The notes: generated by a model from the sequence alone, not told the origin. A stretch of 64,000 nt of DNA from Dichomitus squalens LYAD-421 SS1 (GCF_000275845.1 NW_006766888.1:1131842-1195841); one strand, 5' to 3'; counted from the stretch's first letter, positions 34,557 to 46,174 are shown. Numbers and translations are program-made.

Positions 34557-36123
34557 ATGGGCAAACCAGCGGACAGAAGCATCGGTGAGTAGACCGCCTA
34601 AGTGCCGAACTCTATTCCTCCACCGAACTCTATTGTCCCGCTATCCCTATCTATCACATCGGGAAGGTAGTGCTGATCATGGGAATGCTTGGATTGCGCT
34701 CCCTGTGCTTCCTATCGCGCAGACTACAGCTACTTCGGCGGCGCGGACTCACTCGACGAGGGCCGCTCTCCACGCCGCACGGAGGTGCCCAGCCCAACCG
34801 AGAAGGACGATGGGAAGCACTTCACGGGTCCACCCCAGGACCCGTCAGACTTCCTCTGGCTCATGACGGAGGAGCCGCATAGGTCACGGAGGATGGCAAT
34901 TATGAAAGCCCACCCAGAAGTGCGTATCTCCCGGGTCCTCTATGCTTTACTCCGGTTCTTCTTTCTCTGCCTCAACACGCGTCCATTCATGTGGAAGACC
35001 CGCGCGAGTACTCACCACACCACCTTAGGTAACGAAGCTCATGGGTCATGAGCCCCTTACCAAATGGGTCGTTCTAGGTGTCGTATCCTTGCAAATTGCG
35101 CTTGCTATCCTCCTCCGTCATACCCGTCCTCTCTCCCCCCTCTTCATCCTCACGGCATATGTCATTGGTGGTACGGCAAATCATAATCTGTTCCTCGCTA
35201 TACATGAGATCACGCACAACCTCGCGTTCCGGAGGCCAAACCTGAACAAGGCGCTTGCCGTGTTTGCAAACCTACCGATTGGTATCCCGTACTCGGCTGC
35301 GTTCAAGGTGAGCTGTCCTTCACACACCGTGGTACGGACACTCCATTGAGTTGGACCGATCGGTCAGAGGTATCACATCGAACACCACAAGTTCCTCGGC
35401 GAGGATGGTATTGACACCGACCTCCCAACCAACCTTGAACTTATCTGCCTGAACAATGTGCTAGGGAAGGTCTTCTTTGCGTACGTTCGCACCGGTAGTT
35501 GACTGATCTGGTGGCTCACGTTTTCTTGTGTGATAGGACTTTCCAAATCCTTTTCTACGCCCTCCGCCCGGGCTTCGTGCGCACTCAGGCATTCACCCAG
35601 TGGCATTTCTTCAATCTAGTCACCGAGCTCCTCTTTGACTACGTCCTCGTGAAGGCATTCGGGGTCCGCCCGCTCATTTACCTCCTCGCGTCAAGCTTCT
35701 TCGCTGGAAGCCTGCACCCGCTCGCAGGACACTTCATTGCGGAACATTACGTATGGGATGGTCTGCAGCAAGAGACGTACTCCTACTACGGTCCCCTGAA
35801 CGTTCTTGCTTATAATGTACGTTGTCTTGCTTTGCGTCCCAATTAAAGGCTGACCGACGGACGTATCACAGGTTGGCTACCATAACGAGCACCACGACTT
35901 CCCCTCAGTCGCATGGACCCAACTACCAGCGCTTAGAGCGCTCGCGCCCGAGTTCTACGACACGATCCCCTCACATCCTTCCTGGCCCATGGTCCTCGTC
36001 AATTTCATCCGCGATCCTGAGGTCGGCATCTTTGCACGCGTCAAGCGCAAGCGCAAGGACCGCGGCGAGGTGCTCAGCGATGGGCAAACAACTCCTCCCG
36101 CCGACTCCTCGAAGTCAGGCTAG
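34557..36123 (+). CDS. DES1: Sphingolipid delta(4)-desaturase
   Basis: This ER enzyme introduces the trans-4 double bond into dihydroceramide, a step toward glucosylceramides. Exons 34557-34584, 34723-34919, 35029-35307, 35368-35480, 35537-35816 and 35872-36123 give 382 residues; phases all agree. The N-terminal DES-type block is [14 protein letters not shown] then [20 protein letters not shown]. Three His boxes of membrane desaturases are present: HEITHN, HIEHH (at the exon 3/4 junction) and HNEHHD (at the exon 5/6 junction). Hydrophobic segments lie at about 85-125 and 200-290. The length equals the usual size for fungal Des1. The C-terminal tail ([14 protein letters not shown] onward) is basic then polar, as expected for the cytosolic side. 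A bifunctional C4-hydroxylase is the main alternative and cannot be excluded from sequence alone. Confidence 0.94.
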
Positions 36124-37701
36124 GGTGGTTTGAACTGTAGAGTCTAGAGTCTAGGGAAGTCCACACGCATCTGGATGGCTCCTAGTGCACAGGCGTGCTC
36201 AATGTGTAGACTTAGAAGCGTGTCACGGGCGCATGGTGTTTTGGGCCGTATTTATTAACATTGACATCCCTTCCTTGCTGTTCGCTACGCTGTTGGCAAG
36301 CGTCAGCCACTAGAATGTCGTGGTGAGCCCTCCTATGCTCCCACTCGCACTGAGGCCTTCTCACAAGAACTCCATCAGCCGCACTACCTGTTCCATCCTC
36401 GACCATATCTTCTGGAGACAGACCAAACCTCGTGGCTCGCAACCGTGCAGTTCCATGGATACTTTCTCACGCTCTTCTCTGCCACCGCACTCGGGGCATG
36501 ATGACACGCTGACAGCGACGGCTTGTCGCATGGCCCTCATCCTCGCGGCTGTCTAGCTCGGACGGGAGAACGCGTGACAAGCATAGGGCCTGCCGTAATA
36601 CCCCGTGGCTCGTTGAACAAGAGCCAGGCGTCCGCAAGGGTCCAGTCAACGGGCCATAAGGTGAGTCTTCCTGACAGGGTCTCCACTTGGATCTTGGGCG
36701 AGAGGGACGGGACCGTGCCGTGACCCATGCTGCCCCGTAGTTACAGCGTTGCGTCCCGCCGAAACATTATGCCTCAGAGTCTGCGTGAGAATGCAGCGGG
36801 ACGGTCGTTCGCTCGCGGCACCGCCTCGTCTGGAACTGAGTTTCGCAGAACGTGAGCACCCTGAGTCGTCTGTTCGGGAAGGCTAGTTCCTGCTCGGAGT
36901 GGATAATCCACTGACATACTCGCTCTGTGGCCAGATCGCAGCCCTATCATACGAGAACGGAGCGAAACTCCGCTTATCCCGAATGTTCGATGCTGCCTCG
37001 ACGTGTGCAGCTTGCTGATGCTAGCTTCGGAGACATTCTGGAAAATAACAGACCAGCAAAGACTGTTGGGATGCAGGAAGACATTTGCCCATAGCTGTCT
37101 CGTCCCCTGACAACTATGGTGCAGTTCACTTGGTCACCACCAATGTTGTACGCAGTTAGGCGCGCGCTCAAGTGTCACCTGACTTGGCCTTAGGTTAGGT
37201 TCAACGGCCTCACAACACCAATACAGCCTGTTGTGTATCACTGCGACCTTAGACTTATTGATTATGTTCAGCAGTGGTGAAGTGCTCCTCCTGAAAGCAC
37301 TAAAGCTAGTATACCTTGGCATCATCTCATTGGTCAACATGCCAGAGGCTCTGCGGTCGAGCTGATCCAACAAGGGAGTGGCCGACACAGGCAACGGGCC
37401 TCTCTTTACATTATGTAATAAGATGATTACCTCTTTAGTATATAGACGCCCATATCACGTGCTGCGGCCTTACTGGTGAGGTCACCTTCGCCAGTTTTGA
37501 CCCAATTGAGAATCGCTTTTGGGGATTAGTTCCCCTATTCAAATCCTTGCAAATGGCAAATAACGGAAGCGTTTCGTGACAATCTGATGAAGTTACATAC
37601 CGGCGCTTAACTGCGTACAAAAGTGGTGGTCTCTAAGTGAACTGCACCATACACCGTCCCGTCTAGTACCGTAACGCCTTTGTCAACTCAATCCTGTGCA
37701 G
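36124..37701. other. Gene-poor intergenic stretch
   Basis: About 1.6 kb with only short open frames on both strands and no recognisable RNA gene, repeat or transposon. Codon patterns look unlike the neighbouring genes. Confidence 0.55.
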
Positions 37702-37891
37702 ACAAGGATATTGGCATTGCGTTAGAGCAGGATAATGACGAGTGCGGGATTGACCGCGATGTCGACGCCGAGGAACTCGCCATGGACCGACGGGCGGCAC
37801 TCGTAAGGTCATATCAGCGGTACTTGCGACGCGTGCGCACAACGGAACCAGCAGAAGTCAGGACGACACTCGAGATCTCCCTACACTGGCA
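37702..37891 (+). pseudogene. Decayed relative of the 38.4 kb gene
   Basis: This reads DKDIGIALEQDNDECGIDRD and then AEELAMDRRAALVRSYQRYL, RRVRT. It lines up with the first exon of the gene at 38391 (VKAVTIEQDKELCGDEYNEA, EEALAPEREAVVVDSFQKYF, SRVRR) at roughly 40% identity. The DNA also agrees at the end: CACTCGAGATC in both, followed by a splice donor (GTGAGT here, GTAAGC there). A possible acceptor (TGTGCAG) precedes it. I could not find a matching second exon in the next 500 bp, so it is probably a fragment of a tandem duplicate; an intact short gene with other exons cannot be ruled out. Confidence 0.5.
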
Positions 37892-38390
37892 GTGAGTTGC
37901 TCTGGCAGCCGTCATAATTGAGGACATGCCATGCGAAACCACCGCACAGGGTCTCTTTTATGACCTGCGTGCTGAGCGCGAGACTTACATGAACGTTCAC
38001 CGTGGCCCGAGTGTAACGCGCTACATTTCTCATCGTCCAGGCACTCTCGGTGCTTCCCCGTCACTACGTCCCAATGTCAGGTTGATGCCATTGTGCAGTA
38101 TGTTCCTAGACTTGTTCTGTTGGCGACACTAGCCGCGTGTGCTGCGTAGAGACTACAACGAGGTGCGCGGACCTGAGGATTATTCGCCCTTGCAGGTCTG
38201 CAAACCTCCCTTGCCCGTCTCAGACCTCCCTCTCCTCTGACACACGTGATACGGTCAGGCTACTCGAGAATAATTGAACTGTCGGCGCCATGCATCACAA
38301 TGCACGTGCTACTGTGACATGTGCTGACGGGTCAGGCGTCTGTGCCCCGACAGTACTGCTAGCTGTCAACCCCATCTCCTGCCTTCTGCG

Positions 38391-39136
38391 ATGGCCATAC
38401 GCATCACTTACACGCTTCCCATTGTCTGCACAGGATATGAGCTCACAGATGCGCTACGGAGGTACCTTGAAGTCGGCCACGGTGTGGACTTCGACAGAGT
38501 GAAAGCTGTCACCATAGAGCAGGATAAGGAACTGTGTGGGGACGAATACAACGAAGCTGACGAGGAGGCACTTGCCCCGGAACGAGAAGCAGTAGTTGTG
38601 GACTCGTTCCAAAAGTACTTCAGTCGGGTGCGCAGGGGGCGCGCCAGCGGAGGTCAGAAAGGCACTCGAGATCCCATACAGTAAGCTACCGGAAGTGCTC
38701 TTGCTCGGCGTGATCTGACCTTTGTTCGCCCATATCACACCGTGCAGGTTATAGCAAGTGGATAGATGGCGCGCCGAAGATATACATGTTCGTTCCGACG
38801 GGAGCTTACATCCGCGATGGCCGCACATCGGGCGTGCTCAAGACTCCTCGCGACGAGGATCTGAAGGTTATTCAGGCGTTCATCGACGCCGCGAACGGCC
38901 TGTTGCCGGAGGCGGTGCGTGACGAGGCCAGCTTCAAACTTGACGATGTGCATGTTGAGGTTCACACCCCGGGGGATCTTTTGCAACCTGCTTACAAACG
39001 TGACGAGCGGAAGGTTTGTGAGATCTTGCTGCAGCCTGATCATATCGCGCCGTGCTCTTCATCGTCAGAGCTGACTGCTTCTCAGGAACTCCTACCTCCA
39101 CGTCACTTGCGGCCCCTTTTCAATTACCCTGAGTAG
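38391..39136 (+). CDS. Hypothetical protein, possibly lineage-specific
   Basis: I do not recognise the family. Two exons, 38391-38680 and 38755-39136, join in phase through a 74-nt intron with donor GTAAGC and acceptor TATAG, giving 223 residues. It begins MAIRITYTLPIVCTGYELTD, has an acidic-basic segment (DEEALAPEREAVVVDSFQKY), then WIDGAPKIYMFVPTGAYIRD, TPRDEDLKVIQAFIDAANGL and ends RHLRPLFNYPE. There is no signal peptide or membrane segment. The true start may lie further upstream, because CTGCACAG just before GATATGAG could be a splice acceptor. A decayed copy of its first exon lies 0.7 kb upstream. It may belong to a basidiomycete-specific expanded family; function is unknown. Confidence 0.55.
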
Positions 39137-39840
39137 ATTGTCCATTATCGCGACGTTGCTATTGTACCGTATGCCATGAATGATCTGATATTCTTGTCTT
39201 CGCGGAACTACAAGCATTGTACGCTAGCCAGGCATCAATGTTGGGACTGGTGAATAAAGTCGAACCACACTGAGGCGCAGTGCCACGACTGCGTACCATG
39301 ACAACATATCGCCTGCCTACAGCGGTGATGAACGTGAGGTTCGTGGACGTTCGCTGCCAATGGGCCATAGCTGGTCGACGAATTGACCAATTACTTGGTT
39401 GTGGCTGCAGGAGCTGTACGACCCTCCCCGTCATCTGCTGGCTTGGTTCGCGCCGTCCCAGTGAAGGACTGGCACTATCATCTACCTCGCTGTATCGTAG
39501 ATAGTACTCGGCGGAGTCTGTTCGTTGTTGGTTAATTTGAGGGTCAGCGTCAGCTCAGAGTGGTGTTGATGCAGGAAAAACACACCATGGACCGAGCGAG
39601 CAACGCCGATCGTGATGTTGTACCCGGGCCTGCAATCCTTTCGACGGACGGACGGGTCAGCCGCTCTCGACCCAGTCTCGGAACTTGAACAATCAGTCAG
39701 TCGGACGGCGCGTAGTATGACTTACGGCACGCTGGATCACAATTCACGTGTTGTGACATGGGCTGTCCACGCATCGGGCGCTTGTGTTGTATCCTTCAAG
39801 TTCACTGCGAGAGACGGCGACGTCCAAGTCTCAGCCCAGC
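39137..39840. other. Intergenic region, no gene recognised
   Basis: About 700 bp before the MTH1 gene. An 86-codon open frame at 39612-39872 overlaps the MTH1 start in another frame and has no recognisable features. Confidence 0.5.
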
Positions 39841-40748
39841 ATGGCACTGCCGCCCGGATTGTCCTACTATGATGGCCCTCTCGTCGAGACGGCCAACGGC
39901 GGTGTCTCGGACTGGGTAGAGTACAAAAACGTCAAGGCCTACACGAACGCGTTCGTCATTGTGGACGATACCAAGGTCAGCTTACGTTCTTTGCGCAGTC
40001 ATTATTCTGTCTTCTAATTTTCAACTTCTATCAATTGGTCCGTGTATCATCAAATCACATGTGCAGAAGGTTCTTCTCGGCTTGAAGAAGAGAGGCTTCG
40101 GTAGAGGACTGTGCGTCGCCCCCTTCGCATCCTATACACCCGTTGGTCACCGACTCATGACAGCGTCCTCTAGGTGGAACGGCTTTGGCGGCAAGGTCGA
40201 TCTGGGGGAGACTCCCTTGCAGGCGGCCGTTCGCGAACTTGAGGTACTTGCCGCCGTCGTCCACGTTTGATCTCACTAGCGTTCTCACAGCTGGTCTCTG
40301 CAGGAGGAGGCGGGTATCACAGCCCCGCTGGAGCAGTGCGGCACGCTCTTCTTCGCCGTCGACGGAGTCGAGGCCGCGTTCAACATCGACGTCTTTCGCG
40401 CGCACGAGTACACCGGGACGATCACTGAGTTTGTCGCCGTCTCCCCGTTGCTCCCCTCGCTCTGTTAACCAAGAGCTTGGCGATTCTAGATCGGACGAGA
40501 TGCGTCCGCGATGGTTCTCCATACAGGGCGACCTGCTCCCGCCAAGCAAGCCTTCAGCGACACTAGATCGCGCTCCACAAGAGGGTATCGCAGCGCTCCC
40601 CCCGATCCCGCTCGAGCAGATGTGGGCTGACGACGAGTTCTGGTTGCCGTTGATGTTTGCCCGGCGGTACTTCGTCGGCCGGGCGGACTTCAGCGCGGAC
40701 AACAAGATGTTGAAGTGGTGGTTTGGAGCCGCGCCGCCGCCATCCTGA
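39841..40748 (+). CDS. MTH1-type Nudix hydrolase (8-oxo-dGTP diphosphatase)
   Basis: MTH1/NUDT1 enzymes hydrolyse oxidised purine nucleotides such as 8-oxo-dGTP and so keep them out of DNA. Exons 39841-39975, 40067-40110, 40174-40243, 40304-40428 and 40490-40748 give 210 residues in phase. The Nudix box spans Gly66 to Ile88 with all signature residues: G66, E72, R80, E81, E84, E85, G87. Flanking blocks match MTH1: [40 protein letters not shown], and [20 protein letters not shown]. Compared with human MTH1 (156 residues) it has a longer N-terminus and an insertion of about 30 residues between the SDEMRP block and the MWADDEFW block. The fourth intron has a GTTTGT donor. Confidence 0.92.
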
Positions 40749-41535
40749 GTTGTTTGCACGTACGCCCGGCACTCTGTCACTCGGACTCCTTCATTCATTG
40801 CGGTTATCACTCACCCACATGTCCTTTCAGATCTCCGAGTACGAAACGGAGACTCCTCATGTCAGGCTGGGTACCCAGGTTGCTTTGCCACGGAGTGCTG
40901 TCAATCAATGATTGTAAAAGGTGGTTATCCTACCCTCGGAATAGAATCTGTACCGCCCTCAGTTGTATTCGTTGCCACAGTAAGACATCATTGGGTCGTA
41001 CCCGGGTCGGTCTTGGGGAGCCTCCGGGAAACCGTCATCGAGCGAAAGGTAGGCGTTTGGCACGTTTTTACTATTGCTTGCATTGTGCTGTTGTGCTGAC
41101 TCGTGCATCATCCTATGGCGCTGGCGCGGCTGCCTATCTGCGAATCCCTGGGTGTGAGACCTTTGTGCTATCAGTAAATGGCAAAGTCTCGATGGTGAAG
41201 GTAACGAACCCAGTCCTATTCACGCCAGAGCGAGCGTCTATCATAGGATTCAAACCACTTCCCAGACGACATGGCTTGAAAGTTGTAGTGGGACTGCTTA
41301 ACTTGCAGCCGCATATACACCTAAGCGAAACAGCCATGCGCCACTGGAGGATAGCACGGATCGACGGAGTTCCATTCCTGTGTGATACCATCTCCACAAT
41401 CTATTGAGTCATGATTGTAAAGGAGTCATGTTAGCTCTTCAGCGCCACCAAAGAGGACGCCTGCAAGCAGACATGGAATAAATACAAGCTGACCATCGCT
41501 CGTCCATACCGGAGCGAACCTGCTAGCAACCGAGG
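40749..41535. other. Intergenic region, no gene recognised
   Basis: About 790 bp with long but featureless open frames on the plus strand. An AATAAATA element about 60 bp before the GNAT start may act as a TATA-like promoter element. Confidence 0.45.
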
Positions 41536-42318
41536 ATGTCGTACGTCAACAACTACACCCCGCAACCCGAGCCCACAGTGCCCGATTCCGAGCTCTACGG
41601 CCCCGACCCATACGACATCAACTTCGCCTGGCCCCTCCACCCGCAGTCCCTCCAGACCCCGCGCCTCAAGCTCGTCCCCTTCGTCCCGCGCGAGCACGCC
41701 GCGACCTACTGGGCTTCCGTCAAAGACCACCTCCCCACGCTCTTCCGCTACTACCCCTTCCGCCCGCGCACGCTCCCCGAGTTCCTCGCCTGGCTCGAGC
41801 TCGCGTGCCGCCGCAACCCCTTCCAGACCTTCCTCGCCGTCCTCGACACCACCCGGCCCGACCCCGCGCACCCCGCGTGGGGCGGCAGCCTCGCGGGCGC
41901 GCTCGCGCTCTGCAACACCGCCCCGGGCAACCTGAGCACCGAGCACGGCTACCTCGTCGTGTTCCCGGAGTTCCAGCACACGCACGTCGCGAAGGAGATG
42001 GTCGCGCTCGTGCTGCGCTACCTGCTCGCGCTCCCGGGCGCGTCGCCCCCCGGGCTCGGGTTCCGCCGCGTGCAGTGGTGCGCGCACCCGGGGAACGCGC
42101 CGTCCATCGGGCTCGCGGAGCGGATGGGGTTCAGGCGCGAGGGCACGCTGCGGTGGCTGTGGGTCCTCCCGGAGCATCTGGCGGAGGCGGGCGAGGAGTG
42201 CACCCGGGAGGACGCGTTTGCGGGGAGGCCGGGGAGGCACACGGCGGTGCTGTCTGTGTGCTGGGACGATTGGGAGGGGGGTGTGAACGAGAAGGTCGAG
42301 GCGTTCCTCGCCCAGTGA
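41536..42318 (+). CDS. GNAT-family N-acetyltransferase
   Basis: A single exon of 260 residues from an ATG followed by SYVNNYTPQPEPTV. It resembles RimJ/RimL-type acetyltransferases that move the acetyl group of acetyl-CoA to an amine. Supporting segments are LQTPRLKLVPFVPREHAATY (first strand and helix), LAGALALCNTAP, NLSTEHGYLVVFPEFQHTHV (core strands), the acetyl-CoA-binding helix region HVAKEMVALVLRYLLALP, and the HPGNAPSIGLAERMGFRREG motif that closes the GNAT fold, then LRWLWVLPEHLA. Lack of introns and very high GC at third positions set it apart from neighbours; the bias also opens long antisense frames. The substrate (protein N-terminus, polyamine, antibiotic or other) cannot be told. 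Confidence 0.87.
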   Translation: MSYVNNYTPQPEPTVPDSELYGPDPYDINFAWPLHPQSLQTPRLKLVPFVPREHAATYWASVKDHLPTLFRYYPFRPRTLPEFLAWLELACRRNPFQTFLAVLDTTRPDPAHPAWGGSLAGALALCNTAPGNLSTEHGYLVVFPEFQHTHVAKEMVALVLRYLLALPGASPPGLGFRRVQWCAHPGNAPSIGLAERMGFRREGTLRWLWVLPEHLAEAGEECTREDAFAGRPGRHTAVLSVCWDDWEGGVNEKVEAFLAQ

Positions 42319-42745
42319 TTCCGCTCACAACAACAATTCGTTGTAGCCCTGAACTCTGGTGCCGTACGACTATCACCCGCCTTCCGCCAGTCTCCGGATG
42401 TCTTGAGAATGGAGCGCGTGCGGATGGACGACGCCTACACGGCGTAGCTCTTGCATGCCGGAGGCGGCCACCAGCACAACCATCCAGAAGTTGACAGCAC
42501 TCAACCACCGAAGTACTGATAGTCTGCGTTTGATTCGATCTTCATATACAACGTACAAGGTCTCAGTAAACTTGGAATAAAGTACTAACAACTCAACATA
42601 CGGACGCCACTGACGGCGGGGCATACGCACACAAAGCAATATACTGTGGTCTACAAGAATATACCCGACATGAGACCCACCCGTCACAGCAAACGGGTGA
42701 GGCCTAGGAATCCGAGTCCATCAAACCAAGTGGACAAAGAAACGT
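42319..42745. other. Convergent 3' region
   Basis: 427 bp between the converging GNAT and SREBP genes. Nothing recognised beyond probable 3' UTRs. Confidence 0.5.
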
Positions 42746-45700
42746 CTAGTCAAGTGCGCGCCCCCCTCTCCGGCACGCCCGCTCGAAATCCACAAGCATA
42801 TCCACGACCCGATCCCGTGCATCTTCAAGAGCTGCGCCGAGCTCGGGATCTTCCAGCCGGCCATCCGCCCCGCTCTCAAACGCAGGCGAGCCTAACGCCG
42901 TGCGAAGCGCCATGTGCAGCTGCGCGTTGCGTCTACTCGGCGACGGAGGCGGGCTGAGGACGAAAGCGGGCGCCCTGCCAGCGGACACCGCGCACGCCGG
43001 GATCGTGGAAGGGAAGACGCGGCGGTAGATGAGCGTTGCGGTGAGGAGGGCGCGGATCTCGGCCTCGTCCTGGCTCGCGAGGTCCTGGTCGTCCTCGCAG
43101 TCCGCGTCGACGTCGGGATTGCGAGCGTGTGCGTGTGCGTGCCGGGGCAAGGGGACGAGCGATTCCTCCTGCGAGGAGAAGCCGGTGTCCCAGATGCGCT
43201 CAAGGAGCACGGCGAGCTCCGCGGTGCGGCCACCTATGGATTTGCCGGCCTCGACGGTCTCCTTGCGCTCCTGTTCCTCCTTGTAGTCTTTGTCTGCATC
43301 ATAAACATACATAGGCTCGTCGCACTCGTCATCGCTGTCGTACGCAGGGCCGGCGCGGCGTGCCTCGACCTCGGCACGGACTACAGTGCGCACGAAGAGC
43401 GATGCAGCGTGCTTCCGGAGGCGTTCGCGGATAAGGATGGCTGCGAGAATACCGAGCGGAGTGCGCTTCTCGCAAGCCGTGCAGCGACCCTTGCGCTCAA
43501 ACTCGTGCCAACTGCGCCATTTGGAGAGCCAATCCGCAGCGCCTTCGACACTCATGTTGTTCAACACAATTTTCTCGTGTGCGCGGAGAACCTCGCGTTG
43601 ACGAGCACGCTCCCATAGCTCGGTAGCTTTGGAGCTGGACACGGGATGAATTATGAGGGCGAGGGTGGAGAGGTCTGTGGTGGACGCTGCGAATGTCGAA
43701 ATGTGCCATGACATGCACCAGAAGGTCTGGAGGCGCGTCATGTTTCCAACAGAGCCTAGAGAACGTATTAGTATGATGCATTCGCAAAAAAGACAGAAGA
43801 CTAACCATCGAATGCAATAAGCTCGCCCAAGCGCACCCAAGCGCGCTGTTCGAGCTGGTTCAACTCGATGCCGCGATCCCTCCGAGCAGCCTTGATGACG
43901 CTCTGAAGAAGGCCGATGACGCCGGTCGAGATACCAAGGGCAGAGCGCAACCGAGCAGGCTCGTCCACAGAGCCGCGAGTCTCAGGTGAGAGCACATCGA
44001 CGAGCACGGACCGAGCGAGCGCGTTACGCTTAGCGGGAGAACCCGAGGTCAAAGTGGTGGGAAAAGGTGTGTCGGAATGCGACCGGGAGAAGACTGAAGC
44101 GACCTTGGAAAGGAGGTTGGTCCGACGAATAGTGCCGGATAGCCAAGGGACGAGGACGTAGAAAAAGACAAGAGTAGACACGAGCAGGTGAGCAGCTTGG
44201 ATAGCCTCGTGCACGCCGTAGCGAGCAGAGGTACCGACTGGGACATGAGTCGCTGTGGGTTGGTGCGGGGTCAGGACAGCGCCGTGGTGAGTGTGTTCGT
44301 AAGAGGCGGCGGGAGAGCGATGCGAGGACGTCAACGGAGAGTTGAAGACCGAGAAGAATGCGAAGACAGCCAGGAGATACTGTTGTGATGTGGACTGAGG
44401 GGGTTGCTGCATGGTCCGCTCGGGCTTGACCTGCATGAACGCGTCGTGCATGACCTGCTCAACGGGGAAGATGGGCTGCACAGCTGTCGGGGCGGGCGTC
44501 ACGGCGGCAGACACATCAGTGGAAACCGGTGTGGGAGGCAAGGGGATCTTGCGAGGGCGACCACGCTTGCGCTTCTCCGGGACTGCCCCAGGGACACTAG
44601 GTACTGGAGGAGGCGGTGGGGGCCTGTAAGGCTTCTCCTTCTTGGCTGGCTTCGCAAGCTTGGCCTTCTTGCGAGTACGACCCTCCTCATCTTCACCATC
44701 GCTGTCATCTCCATCACCCTCGTCGTCATCGCTTGCGCCTGCAGCATCATCATCCTCAATCTCATCCTTCTCCTCACCGCCAAACCGTTCTCTCCACTCC
44801 CTCTCCCACTCCTTCAACAAGGCAGGTCCACCAACAAGGCCATTGATGAGGGACTTCAGACCGTCCTGCTCGCGCTTCAAACGTGCTTCGCGCTTCTTGA
44901 GTACCCTGACGGCGATAGAGCGCTTAAGTGATTCCGCGCATTACCCAAAAGTGGATTGCGACCAACCTGATGTACTCCGTGGCTTTACCCAGGATGTTAG
45001 CCTTGCTCATTTTGCGAGCAACCTTCACACCATCGACAAATCCCCGTGTGTCGACGACGTCATTCCATGGGGTGGGCTGACCCGCTTTGGCCTCGAGGAC
45101 CCGGAGGGCAGGGACGGACTGCTTCAAACCGGTAATGCGGGCATTCAGGTTCGTCCGGTAACGCCGCTCTATCGTCGTATGGCTAGTCTTCGGCCGGCCG
45201 ATGATGGTCTGGGTGGGACCAGTGGATGGAATCTCCGTAACAGGTGACGGGGCGTGTTCGGAGACAGGCGTGGAGGACGGCGGTGGAGAGGACGAGGACG
45301 ATGATGATGGCGAAGCCGCCTGCTCGGGTGGAGGGGGTGACGGTTTCATGGTCCGCTTCGGCGCCGGTGCGGGCGTAGGACTCTGCTTTAGGCGTGGAAT
45401 GGGGAGCTTCGCCTGTCCTCCTGCAGCCGCGAGCTGTTGGACCTGAGCGCTTACAGGCACAGCGAGAGTTACGCCGGCCATTTGGCGAACGCGCTGAGCA
45501 AGCTCGGACGCCGGGTCGTTCAAGTTGACATCTGGTGGTGAACTTGAAACGGCGTGAGTGGGCTCCATGATGGGGGAGAGCGAGGCACCGGAGGAAGAAG
45601 AGGAAGAAGTGACGCTGAGTCTCCGACCGGTACCGGGTTCAATATGTGAGTGCGGCATGCCGAAGTCTTCCCCGGAGAAGAGCATGTTGTTGTGCACCAT

Positions 45701-46174
45701 CTCGTTCGAAAGGAGGAACGAAGACTCGCTAGGGGGCAGCGTGAAGGCCGACTGTTCGAATATAGTCGTGAAGTGGAGGGCACTAGGGTCGACGGCCATG
45801 TTAGGGTCGAAGTCGAGGTCCATGGGGAATGAGAAGTTAAAGTCAGAGGTCGTCTCAAACTTCTGCTCCTGGCCTGTGCTCTCCCACGACGACAGTTGAG
45901 ACCAGTCTGGCTGTCCATTGGAGTCGAAGGGCGAAGAGGATTCGCCGTTCTGGGCGTGCGCCTGAGCCTGGGCCGCCATAGTCTGCAAAAGGAATTCGAG
46001 CGTCTCGCTGGGATCCGACTTAAGCTCCGAGTTGGGAGTAGTCGGTGAAGGGGAGTTGGTAGACGACGAGCTCGAGCTCTCTGACGGGGGCGGGGTAGAC
46101 ATAGTGGCAGGAGGCAAAGGGGTACTCTTGTACGACGACCCGTTCTGCGCGCGGGTTGGGGCAGACGCTGGCAC
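42746..46174 (-). CDS. SRE1: SREBP-type bHLH-zip transcription factor
   Basis: SREBPs are membrane-anchored factors released by proteolysis when sterols or oxygen fall; in fungi they drive ergosterol synthesis and low-oxygen growth. Exons 44967-46174, 43806-44905 and 42746-43755 give 1,105 residues in phase. The bHLH lies at about 331-404 (KTSHTTIERRYRTNLN, with the Tyr in RRYR that marks SREBPs; RGFVDGVKVARKMSKANIL), followed by a leucine zipper (ATEYIRVLKKREARLKREQ) rebuilt across intron 1. An acidic stretch, an AT-hook-like KRKRGRPRK (about 514-522) and two hydrophobic segments at about 577-597 and 631-648 follow, consistent with a membrane hairpin. The C-terminal domain includes GSVGNMTRLQTFWCMSWHIS. 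The N-terminus is Ser/Pro/Gln-rich, as in an activation domain. An alternative start is the ATG opening MSTPPPSES 24 codons in. Confidence 0.9.

Noticed and set aside
37530..37560. tRNA T-loop-like TTCAAATCC
   Set aside because: The flanking bases do not form a T-stem and no D or anticodon arm fits.
40715..41407. 230-codon open frame overlapping the MTH1 3' end
   Set aside because: Starts inside the MTH1 coding exon in another frame and has no domain signal.
41431..42240. 269-codon antisense frame over the GNAT gene
   Set aside because: Arg/Glu/Gly-rich shadow created by GC-biased third positions of the real gene.
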